Positions 31,339-38,672 of a stretch of 40,688 bases of DNA are shown here, piece by piece. Made by a program: the position numbers and the translations under genes. The stretch is from a virus. The stretch covers positions 1 through 40,688 of IMG/VR virus record IMGVR_UViG_3300046328_000109; one strand, given 5' to 3'. The notes under the pieces are model-generated. The model was not told where the DNA came from. It was given only the letters and a program-made list of their open reading frames with translations, and did no database searches. Position 1 is the first letter of the stretch. Each line of letters starts with the position of its first letter.

Positions 31339-31346
31339 ATAAATAG
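31339..31346 (-). promoter_or_regulatory. Late-promoter motif (site 10)
   Basis: Coding strand AACTATTTATATTTAT, 18 bases before the ATG of the 2H/GNAT gene at 31320. The downstream half is less A-rich than other copies. Confidence 0.7.
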
Positions 31347-31349
31347 TTT

Positions 31350-31955
31350 TTATTTTTTTGATTTCTGCAATGTAATTAGATAATCTTTTACCACACTTCT
31401 GATTTTTTCTTCTACATACATATCAACTATCACATCTTTCAATGTTTCTTTAGCAACTTCTTTAATCAAATCCGACATGTTTAAAAATCTCTTATCAATT
31501 ATCTCATTTATCATATTATGATCAAGTGAAGGACTTTGTTTTTGCATTATTTGATTAGCATATTCTTGGATTGGATTAACTGGTGCAGAATATTGTTGTG
31601 TTTGTTTAGCATTTACAGCAGCATTGGTTCTTTTCATCATTGCAGCTTCAAACGCATCCTCACGTTCTGGCATTTCAGTTAATAACTGTTTTCCTATTGG
31701 TCTATTTAATGGTGCGCCAAATGTTGATTCGGATGATGGTGCTTGCATTGGTGTTGCTGATGGTGCTACACCTTTCTTTTCATCAACGGCAATCATAACT
31801 GATTTAACCTTATTTGCTAATGCAGCCATTGCCTTTATTTTAATATCATCTGGAACATATGCTCCACTAACCATTTCATTCATCGCACCTTGTGTTGGTA
31901 CAGGGTTTTCGGCCAATTCCCTTTTTCTCTGATCCATATATTGTGATAAATCCAT
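31350..31955 (-). CDS. Helical hypothetical late protein (201 aa)
   Basis: Predicted mostly helical. An N-terminal helix (MDLSQYMDQRKRELAENP), a helical segment with IKAMAALANKVKSVMIAVDE, a Pro/Ala/Ser-rich linker, and a C-terminal amphipathic helix (LIKEVAKETLKDVIVDMYVE, then KDYLITLQKSKK). This shape, short helices joined by disordered linkers, is common in internal head or scaffold-related phage proteins, but no family is recognised. A late motif lies 25 bases before the start, the longest spacing in the set. A virion component is the most likely role. Confidence 0.55.
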   Translation of the reverse strand: MDLSQYMDQRKRELAENPVPTQGAMNEMVSGAYVPDDIKIKAMAALANKVKSVMIAVDEKKGVAPSATPMQAPSSESTFGAPLNRPIGKQLLTEMPEREDAFEAAMMKRTNAAVNAKQTQQYSAPVNPIQEYANQIMQKQSPSLDHNMINEIIDKRFLNMSDLIKEVAKETLKDVIVDMYVEEKIRSVVKDYLITLQKSKK

Positions 31956-31980
31956 AATTTATAAAATTTTATTGTTTTTT

Positions 31981-31988
31981 ATAAATAG
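31981..31988 (-). promoter_or_regulatory. Late-promoter motif (site 11)
   Basis: Coding strand AACTATTTATAAAAAA, 25 bases before the ATG at 31955. The palindrome ATAAAATTTTAT (31961-31972) lies between motif and start. Confidence 0.65.
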
Positions 31989-32009
31989 TTGTTTTTATAG
32001 AAAAAAAAA

Positions 32010-32789
32010 TTATTCTTTGAAGAATCTTTTCCAAGTATCTTTTAAATTCTTGAAAAATCCACCACCAATACCAGTATTTGGACTAGTCTGATTACTATCT
32101 GGATTTGACTGATTATTATTTGGTTTATTATCCACTTTATTATCCATATTTGATTGACCAGTATTATTTGATGAATCAGCTTTTGGATTATTATCAACCT
32201 TATTAGCTGTATTTGGATTGGTATTATTGGATTGGTTATCTCCTTGCTGTGTAGCTGGTTGATTAGCGTTATTACCATCTTTATTAAACAATGGTTTAAA
32301 TGATGGCTGATTAGGCTTATTCTGTGGTGCTACTGGCTTATTTGTTGGTTGCTGTGCAGATGGCTCATTACCGCCAATTGATGCACTTACAGCAGCGTAA
32401 ATCGTTGCCATATCTTTATCATCTGGATTATAACTTATTGAATCCAATCTACTTTTTGATATATCAAACTTATTAGATGTTTTATTGAATGTTGAAATAC
32501 CATCCAATCTAAACATTCTCCATCCTGGCATTCTACTTAAATCATCATTTGGTTTCCCATTTGGTGTATCAGACGTACCAGTTCTTTGCCAAGCTCTAAT
32601 GCATGGATTACCATTTTGGTTTACACCAAAACAGAATGGTTGTATAACTCTATAACCTTTATTAATAGTTCTATCACCAGCATAGAAAATAGTAACTTCG
32701 GTATTTGTCTTTATAGCGTCAATTACCTTACCCTTTTCTATTGCCTCAGTTAATAAAACTTTATAAATTGAGTCAACATTTAAATCCAT
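32010..32789 (-). CDS. WYL-like domain protein with Asn/Gln-rich tail
   Basis: 259 residues. The first 120 resemble a WYL-type fold found in phage proteins: AIKTNTEVTIFYAG, YRVIQPFCFGVNQNGNPCIR, AWQRTGTSD, and WRMFRLDGISTFN. The I-x-P-x-x-x-G-V-x-x-x-G-N-P-x-x-R and W-x-x-F-R-L-D-x-I motifs are the key signs. Residues about 135-240 are very rich in Asn, Gln, Pro and Ser, probably disordered. The last 20 end in FFKNLKDTWKRFFKE, a short basic amphipathic helix. WYL domains bind ligands or nucleic acid in defence regulators; here the late setting suggests a virion-carried form. It follows 32795-33034 by 5 bases. Confidence 0.6.
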   Translation of the reverse strand: MDLNVDSIYKVLLTEAIEKGKVIDAIKTNTEVTIFYAGDRTINKGYRVIQPFCFGVNQNGNPCIRAWQRTGTSDTPNGKPNDDLSRMPGWRMFRLDGISTFNKTSNKFDISKSRLDSISYNPDDKDMATIYAAVSASIGGNEPSAQQPTNKPVAPQNKPNQPSFKPLFNKDGNNANQPATQQGDNQSNNTNPNTANKVDNNPKADSSNNTGQSNMDNKVDNKPNNNQSNPDSNQTSPNTGIGGGFFKNLKDTWKRFFKE

Positions 32790-32794
32790 TAATA

Positions 32795-33034
32795 TTATAA
32801 AGTATCTTGAATTCCGTATTCTCTAGATTTTGAGAACTTATTTTTTGAAATTAGAGTATTTCTTTTTGCAATATCTGTTGCTGAACCAATCGAATTAGTT
32901 TCGCCTTTACCTAGTTCATCACCAGTTGATAGTGCATTTTCATGGCCTACATTATATTCATCAGATGTTGAATATGTATTTTTTGCCACTAATGCATCTC
33001 TAAATTGTTTTTGTGTTGTTTGTAAACCTGCCAT
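32795..33034 (-). CDS. Small structural-type protein (79 aa)
   Basis: Polar, Thr/Ser/Asn-rich with no hydrophobic core: NTYSTSDEYNVGHENALSTG, then GDELGKGETNSIGSATDIAKR. The motif Y-N-x-x-H-x-N-A-L-S-x-G-D-E-x-G-K-G is repeated in small virion-associated proteins of large marine phages. A late motif lies 14 bases upstream. Probably a virion component without enzymatic role. Confidence 0.6.
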   Translation of the reverse strand: MAGLQTTQKQFRDALVAKNTYSTSDEYNVGHENALSTGDELGKGETNSIGSATDIAKRNTLISKNKFSKSREYGIQDTL

Positions 33035-33048
33035 ATTAGTTATTTATT

Positions 33049-33056
33049 ATAAATAG
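33049..33056 (-). promoter_or_regulatory. Late-promoter motif (site 12)
   Basis: Coding strand AACTATTTATAATAAA, 14 bases before the ATG at 33034 and directly next to the stop of the ParB-like gene at 33057. Confidence 0.7.
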
Positions 33057-33566
33057 TTAATTATTTATAACTTGTTTGAATAAGCACCTATGAAATTCAT
33101 CGTAACCAAGTTTTTCATTAGTTAATTTATTTATTGGATTATCTTTAATTTCCAATTCCACATTTAATGGTTTCTTCAATATTTTTGCAGCGTATGTTCT
33201 ATGGTGACCATCTTCAACATAAAATTTTCCGTTTTGATATGATACTTGGATTGGTTCTGATAGATTTATTTTCTTTGACCAATCCAATGGCGATAATCCA
33301 GATTTTTGTTGTTCATACTTAATACCACTCCAATCCTCTTTCCATTTAATTGATAATTGGTTTGGATTTAATGTTTTAATATCATCGCTTGAAAAACCAT
33401 AAGCCAATCTATCCAATATTTGGATTGGTAAACCACCAGATCTTAATAAATCCTCATCTGATTTAAACTTTTTAATATAATTAATAACTTCATCATTTAA
33501 ATCAAATAGTGGGCATTCAATATTTAACTTACCAAGTTCTTCATTAATAATATTTTTAATATTCAT
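33057..33566 (-). CDS. ParB-like protein with N-terminal virion-type tag
   Basis: 169 residues. The start MNIKNIINEELGKLN resembles that of the 846-residue protein (MNLKNIIESEI). The C-terminal half has NGKFYVEDGHHRTYAAKILK, the (V/I)-x-D-G-H-H-R signature of ParB/Srx-like domains, followed by LNVELEIKDNPI. No HTH or segregation partner is seen, so the protein is unlikely to act in partition; the family may cut DNA or bind CTP. It lies 7 bases after the Nudix gene in a late unit. A companion ParB-like protein is at 27286. Confidence 0.65.
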   Translation of the reverse strand: MNIKNIINEELGKLNIECPLFDLNDEVINYIKKFKSDEDLLRSGGLPIQILDRLAYGFSSDDIKTLNPNQLSIKWKEDWSGIKYEQQKSGLSPLDWSKKINLSEPIQVSYQNGKFYVEDGHHRTYAAKILKKPLNVELEIKDNPINKLTNEKLGYDEFHRCLFKQVINN

Positions 33567-33573
33567 AATGGTA

Positions 33574-34377
33574 TTACTTAGTTTTTAAAATATAATCCAA
33601 AATCTTTGGTACAGTATCTAATTGGTGTATTTCTTTTATTGTAAACCAACCGAAATTTGTATGTTCATAATCAAGTTTAATATATCCTTCATTTAGTTTA
33701 ACCAAGAACAACGTTTCGATTGTATTGGTTTCTCGATTATGGAATGCATCTTTCTTTTCAAACCATTTAGGTGTGACAGATATTTCTTCTTTAAGTTCTC
33801 TATATAGTGTTTGTTCTGGTGTTTCATTTGGTTCACCAGTTCCACCGACAAAAGCCCACTTACTTGGCATCCAGTCATCGTTTGGTTCTCTTTGCGCCAA
33901 AAAATATTTATCGTTATTATCAATAATAATAGCAATAGATACCCTTTTAACCTCATCCATTTTTTCCATTACAATTTTTTCAACAATTTTACCAATATTA
34001 AAATCTTCATTCACACCATCTTTAGTGTGTGTTTTTCTAAACTGATTATCCATTTGAGCATAATCGGATTTATTCTCTTTACTTGTTTTAACTTTATTTC
34101 TTTCTGTTGATAATGTATCATTTATAAAATTCTTCATATTCTCACCGCCATTCAAATCAAATTCTATTTGATCAAAACCCTCTTTATCTATATTATCAAA
34201 ATAATTTTTTAATCTCTTTAGGTTTTGATATGTTAAAGTTTTTTCTTTTAGTGTATTACTTCCCCTCTCATATCCAGCATGGTCTTCAGATGGTTTATGA
34301 TGATTTATTGCCAATTCAATATTCTTTAGAACATGATCTGGCACTGAATATGTATTGTTATAAAGATCCTTGTTCAT
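33574..34377 (-). CDS. Nudix hydrolase fused to a phage-specific N-terminal domain
   Basis: 267 residues. The first 130 form a helical domain (SVPDHVLKNIELAINHHK, LTYQNLKRLKNYFDN, MDNQFRKTHTKDGVN) present in structural-region proteins of large phages. The C-terminal 120 are a Nudix domain: SIAIIIDNNDKYFLAQRE, then GGTGEPNETPEQTLYRELKEE, which fits G-x5-E-x7-R-E-U-x-E-E. A final helix ends the protein. Nudix enzymes hydrolyse nucleoside diphosphates linked to another group, including ADP-ribose, NAD and RNA caps; the neighbouring ADP-ribosyltransferase-like proteins make an ADP-ribose link worth considering. Translated two bases after 34380-35030. Confidence 0.8.
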   Translation of the reverse strand: MNKDLYNNTYSVPDHVLKNIELAINHHKPSEDHAGYERGSNTLKEKTLTYQNLKRLKNYFDNIDKEGFDQIEFDLNGGENMKNFINDTLSTERNKVKTSKENKSDYAQMDNQFRKTHTKDGVNEDFNIGKIVEKIVMEKMDEVKRVSIAIIIDNNDKYFLAQREPNDDWMPSKWAFVGGTGEPNETPEQTLYRELKEEISVTPKWFEKKDAFHNRETNTIETLFLVKLNEGYIKLDYEHTNFGWFTIKEIHQLDTVPKILDYILKTK

Positions 34378-34379
34378 TA

Positions 34380-35030
34380 TTATTTGTTCATTTTGGATTC
34401 AACAACATCATTTATATTGGCAATAATATCTTTGATTTGGTTAACATCGATACCATTACCTTCTTTTCTGATTGTATTAATAAGCTTTTTAACAGAGTCT
34501 CTAACCTTATCATTTTTTATATCAGATAATGTTAATTTTATTTTATCTTTTAAGATTAAATCATTATCATTTTTAGTGACAATATCCTCATTCATTTTCT
34601 TCTCTTCAATCCCATCATGTTGTTCTTTAAGATATTTCATTAAAGCTTCAACATTTTTATTTGCCCATTTATAATCAGATTCTTTTTCTTTATCGGATAA
34701 ACTATCAAATGATTTAGATGCTGTTTTCTTCCACTCCAATATATTTTCTTTTGAAATATTTTTAATAAAATAGTTTAATATTTCTTTATATCTTTCAAAT
34801 TGTTGCTTTGCAAAAACGTCTATTAGTTTTGTGGAATGTTTATCACTATCATCTTCAAAGAAATATGATCCAAACTGACCAATAAAATTATCATTATAAT
34901 TTTGTCTACCAACACCAACATTATAATCAGTTGTTTTATCAGCCATTGTCTCCAAATTATCACCAGCTACTGGTTTATCGTTGTCAACTGACAAATTTAA
35001 ATTCTTATCTAAAACTTCTTTGATTCGCAT
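34380..35030 (-). CDS. Helical hypothetical late protein (216 aa)
   Basis: An N-terminal basic segment (MRIKEVLDKNLNLSVDND), a Tyr/Asn-rich stretch (TTDYNVGVGRQNYNDNFIGQ), then mainly charged helices including FERYKEILNYFIKNISKENI and SDYKWANKNVEALMKYLKE. The second half has the layout of small helical domains that accompany head or tail proteins in big phages. No motif for catalysis. It is the first gene of the late unit beginning at 35047, and is translated directly before the Nudix gene. Virion association is likely; exact role unknown. Confidence 0.55.
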   Translation of the reverse strand: MRIKEVLDKNLNLSVDNDKPVAGDNLETMADKTTDYNVGVGRQNYNDNFIGQFGSYFFEDDSDKHSTKLIDVFAKQQFERYKEILNYFIKNISKENILEWKKTASKSFDSLSDKEKESDYKWANKNVEALMKYLKEQHDGIEEKKMNEDIVTKNDNDLILKDKIKLTLSDIKNDKVRDSVKKLINTIRKEGNGIDVNQIKDIIANINDVVESKMNK

Positions 35031-35046
35031 TTTTATAACTTTACTT

Positions 35047-35054
35047 ATAAATAG
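35047..35054 (-). promoter_or_regulatory. Late-promoter motif (site 13)
   Basis: Coding strand AACTATTTATAAGTAA, 16 bases before the ATG at 35030 and nine bases after the stop of the last replication-operon gene. It marks the border between the replication and late regions; no terminator is seen here. Confidence 0.75.
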
Positions 35055-35063
35055 TTTATATTG

Positions 35064-35507
35064 TTAAAGTGAATTGTTTGCTAATTTTGATTTAATAAAT
35101 TCCCATGATCTATCCATTTCAATATAATCAATCCTATTAACAACTAGCATATCAAATTCTTGGAATTCCATTCTCCGAATAATTTTTTCCAAAACTCTAT
35201 ATATAACAGAATTGGATTTATTATTATCTAATAAAAAGCCTAATGGACTGTCTGGTGAATTAAATAATATAATATCATTGCCCCAAACTGATCTAAAATT
35301 GAAATTAATTTTATGTTCATATTCAAAAACAACATCTTTATCGTTTACGTAAAATATTGAACTCGGATATTCTGGAACTACAACAACTTTAAGTGAGTTT
35401 AATAAATCATCCATATCCGATTTTATTTTTTCTGAATATGAAAATTCATCATCAATTAATGATTGGTGAATTATATCATATATTTGATTTATATAACCAC
35501 AAAGCAT
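35064..35507 (-). CDS. 'YINxIY' paralogue family protein (147 aa)
   Basis: Starts MLCGYINQIYDIIHQSLIDD then EFSYSEKIKSDMDDL, the family start shared with 1-109, 19704-20168 and 21147-21692. The middle has a V-x-D-K-D-V-V-F strand and the C-terminus a W-E-F-I-K-S helix. It begins inside the polymerase stop (TAATG overlap), so the two are translationally coupled. That places at least one member of this unknown family in the replication operon. Confidence 0.65.
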   Translation of the reverse strand: MLCGYINQIYDIIHQSLIDDEFSYSEKIKSDMDDLLNSLKVVVVPEYPSSIFYVNDKDVVFEYEHKINFNFRSVWGNDIILFNSPDSPLGFLLDNNKSNSVIYRVLEKIIRRMEFQEFDMLVVNRIDYIEMDRSWEFIKSKLANNSL

Positions 35508-38500
35508 TAGTCTGCAAATATTGGTTCAGTATTAATTTGTTTTACTTTTCTAAGATATCCTTCTTTATATAAATGGATTTCATAATCATTTCCTTTTTTT
35601 ATAACCATAAAATTATCTTCTATTGGATCTGAATTTACATCCACAGCCACTTTACCCATTGGTTGAAGTTTATTATTAATATAATTAATTACTTTAGCAT
35701 ATTCATTATACATCAAATCAACACCCTCTGGTAATTTAAAGACATCGGTTATTAGATATGGATTAAATCCAGTTTTTTGCCAAAATTCAATTTCTTTTTG
35801 TTCCAAGAACATAGATTCTTCAATATTATCCTTTTCATGGCAATATAACTTCAAATCCAAATCGGTATAATATTCTCTTAATGTAGGATCTGATTTTAAT
35901 AGTGTATTTCTAACATTTTCACTAAATCCAACCAAAATCTTTTCAACCCTCTTATTAAAATTATCAATATATTTTGCAATATTGTATTTACCTAACATAG
36001 TTGGATTTTGCTCCAATTGTTTACCATCAATCATTTCAGATGCCATTCTAAGTTCTTTGGTTACTTTATCTTTGATGATTTTCGAATCTCCGTGTGATTT
36101 TACAGTTCCAGTATTAACATAATATATTAAATCACCAACTTCATATGGTATATTAGCATTTATTAATAATTCCATATGGGCTTGTTTTCCCTTCTCTTTA
36201 CCGTTTTTATTTAAACCTCTATTCTTATAAGATTTAATACTCATCTTAACCCTACCCTTATTTGCAATCTTTTTTAATGGGATTTGCATGTAATATATCT
36301 TTGCAAGATATTCATAATAATGCTCAATAAATAAATCTGGCTTATTTTCCAAAATATGCTTCATAGCCACATTAATATAATCTTCAATATATTCAGGCAT
36401 GGTATTGGATTTGATTGTATTACCAGTAAGCTTAATCTTTGGTGGTTTTACTTTTCCACTTTTCTTATCGATACTTTCATATGTTAAATTGGCATAGTTA
36501 ATTCTTGATAGGATTAGTGTTGACTTCCATTCACCATCGTGATCAATTTTCATGAAATCACCATTCATAACTTCAGTGTTATATTTTTCAACATATGCAT
36601 TAACACCTTTATGTTCTTTACCATTTTTATCAATATAAATAATATCATTGATTGGTATCATTTTATCCAATTTGTTTAGATTTATATCAATATCCACCAT
36701 TGATGGAATTGAAAAGTTAACACCATCGGTTACTGCAAGTAAAGGCAAGAATTGTCTTTTATAAAACCAATCTATTAATTGTCTTAAATAAACTCTACCA
36801 GTAGTTGTAATTCTATATGCAACATCATTATCTGACCATCTAAATGCCACACCAGAACCCAACGCACCAAATAGTGAGTTGTTTAATATTTTAATTGGTA
36901 ACTGTTTTGTTTTATAAAACTGTCTTGAAATGTCATCCAATGAAGTATCATTTGATAAATATTTATATTCATCTCTGGTTATTTTCAAATATAAAAGAAT
37001 CTTCTTTAATTGATTGGTTATATCGATATTTGGAAATACACCATGTGTTAATTGGATTGATGGATATAGAGATGCAAAGTCAAGTTTTAGGATTGATTCA
37101 GCATATCCAATCCTATAAGCCCTTGCCAATCCACCCGATATTTTATCAAAACTATCACTTTCTTCTCTAGCTGGTACAGCAAATTCATCAACCTCAACTT
37201 CTTCACCATCTTCTTGCCCACTTTCTTCGCTTATGGCAACGTATTTTTCATTCTTGCTCTTACCACCCACGTCAGGTATTGGAATCGCTATATCGTTAAT
37301 ATATGACCATTCCGACATAATTAAATTCCATACAGCAGCAGTTCCCATTGTACATACTCTGGAAAAGGTTGTTGGTATTAGTTTGGCCAATAGAAAAGAT
37401 GATTCATTATATTGGTTATCCAACATTTCAGTTTCCCACAAATCGTCCAATAAATATCTATCAACAATTTCAGAACCTGTTATTATTGAATTATATTTTT
37501 CTTCACTATTATCAATTATTGATTTAATATCAATATGTTCTAATGGATTTGTGCCATTATTTATACATTCTTTAACAATATCTTGTAAATCATCTGGTAT
37601 TTGTAGATAATTATTATTCGATGTATTAATCAAAAAATATTTATTATTAATCCAATATTTAAAGATATTACCACCATCATTGATATACATTCGGTTTGGT
37701 TTGGCAATATCTTCAAATTGACATAAATATTTTAATTTAACATTTTTAATCTCTTTGTTAATGGCTGCTGTTTTCTTTGCGGCATGTATTGTATCAATGA
37801 TATTATACCCCCAAGCAATTGTTTGGGTATAATGTCCAGTTTCATTACCATATTTAACAGTTGCATTCTCTTTTCTCCTAATGGATTTGTTTGGATTTAA
37901 CGTGGTTGTTATATCATTAATATAATCCAATCCTAAAAGTTCACATCTTTTAAATATAAATTCAAAATCAAAGTTTTCACCATTATAAGTGGTTATAATG
38001 GCTGGTTTTAATTTATTATATACATAAAAGAATTGTTTTATAATCTTTCTCTCTTCATCATCATCGTTTGGTTTTTTTATTTTACAAACGTGTTCAAATC
38101 CTTTATTATCTTTAATACCAATCATAAAAACCCTACTGTTCTCTGGTAAAAGACCAGTGGTTTCAATATCGAATGTTAATTTATATACTTCATTATATTT
38201 TTCATAACCTTTAAACAATCTAATTCCATTTTGAATCATGAATTGTTCTTCTGGCTTTACTGCAAAGAATAAATCTCTATATTGTTCACTATATATGTCA
38301 ATATTCTCATCTTTAAAGAATGAAACTATTGCATTAAATGATTTGGTGCTATGTATAATAAATTTATAACCTTGTTCAAGTCTTCTTTGTGTACCAGTCT
38401 TTAACTTCTTTATAGTTAAACCATACTTATCCAAAGCTTCTTGCCTTTTCTCCTTATCCTTATATATATTAATACCATTGGATGGTAAATCTTTTAACCA

Positions 38501-38671
38501 TATAAATGGTTTATATTCCATCTTCTCGATGTACTTACCTTTCTCTGGATCATGTATTACACATTCAACATAATTATAATATGAATACCCTTCAATGGCA
38601 ACAATATATTTTTTATCAGAAGATCCTTCCAAAAACTTTTGTACATCTGCTAGTTCTTCTTTTCTAATCAT
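35507..38671 (-). CDS. Family B DNA polymerase with 3'-5' exonuclease
   Basis: 1054 residues, somewhat longer than T4 gp43. The exonuclease has LTFDIETTGLLPEN (Exo I, about 169) and ITTYNGENFDFE (Exo II, about 232). The polymerase core has ILKLDFASLYPSI (motif A, about 532), QLPIKILNNSLFGALGSG (motif B, about 597), and PLLAVTDGVNFSIP (motif C, about 649). Motif C lacks the first Asp of the usual D-T-D but keeps the second, which is the metal-binding one. It copies the phage genome. It begins 1 base after the SNF2-like helicase gene and ends overlapping a paralogue-family gene, making a compact replication operon. Confidence 0.9.
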   Translation of the reverse strand: MIRKEELADVQKFLEGSSDKKYIVAIEGYSYYNYVECVIHDPEKGKYIEKMEYKPFIWLKDLPSNGINIYKDKEKRQEALDKYGLTIKKLKTGTQRRLEQGYKFIIHSTKSFNAIVSFFKDENIDIYSEQYRDLFFAVKPEEQFMIQNGIRLFKGYEKYNEVYKLTFDIETTGLLPENSRVFMIGIKDNKGFEHVCKIKKPNDDDEERKIIKQFFYVYNKLKPAIITTYNGENFDFEFIFKRCELLGLDYINDITTTLNPNKSIRRKENATVKYGNETGHYTQTIAWGYNIIDTIHAAKKTAAINKEIKNVKLKYLCQFEDIAKPNRMYINDGGNIFKYWINNKYFLINTSNNNYLQIPDDLQDIVKECINNGTNPLEHIDIKSIIDNSEEKYNSIITGSEIVDRYLLDDLWETEMLDNQYNESSFLLAKLIPTTFSRVCTMGTAAVWNLIMSEWSYINDIAIPIPDVGGKSKNEKYVAISEESGQEDGEEVEVDEFAVPAREESDSFDKISGGLARAYRIGYAESILKLDFASLYPSIQLTHGVFPNIDITNQLKKILLYLKITRDEYKYLSNDTSLDDISRQFYKTKQLPIKILNNSLFGALGSGVAFRWSDNDVAYRITTTGRVYLRQLIDWFYKRQFLPLLAVTDGVNFSIPSMVDIDINLNKLDKMIPINDIIYIDKNGKEHKGVNAYVEKYNTEVMNGDFMKIDHDGEWKSTLILSRINYANLTYESIDKKSGKVKPPKIKLTGNTIKSNTMPEYIEDYINVAMKHILENKPDLFIEHYYEYLAKIYYMQIPLKKIANKGRVKMSIKSYKNRGLNKNGKEKGKQAHMELLINANIPYEVGDLIYYVNTGTVKSHGDSKIIKDKVTKELRMASEMIDGKQLEQNPTMLGKYNIAKYIDNFNKRVEKILVGFSENVRNTLLKSDPTLREYYTDLDLKLYCHEKDNIEESMFLEQKEIEFWQKTGFNPYLITDVFKLPEGVDLMYNEYAKVINYINNKLQPMGKVAVDVNSDPIEDNFMVIKKGNDYEIHLYKEGYLRKVKQINTEPIFAD

Positions 38672-38672
38672 T

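Noticed and set aside
32042-32278. Second minus-strand frame within the WYL-like gene
   Set aside because: Ile-rich product of the Asn/Gln-rich low-complexity DNA read in another frame; the WYL-like frame explains the region.
3626-35054. Reading ATAAATAG as T4-type late promoters firing on the plus strand
   Set aside because: TATAAATA does occur on the plus strand at several sites, but no genes face that way, and the fixed 13-25-base distance to minus-strand starts fits the opposite direction.
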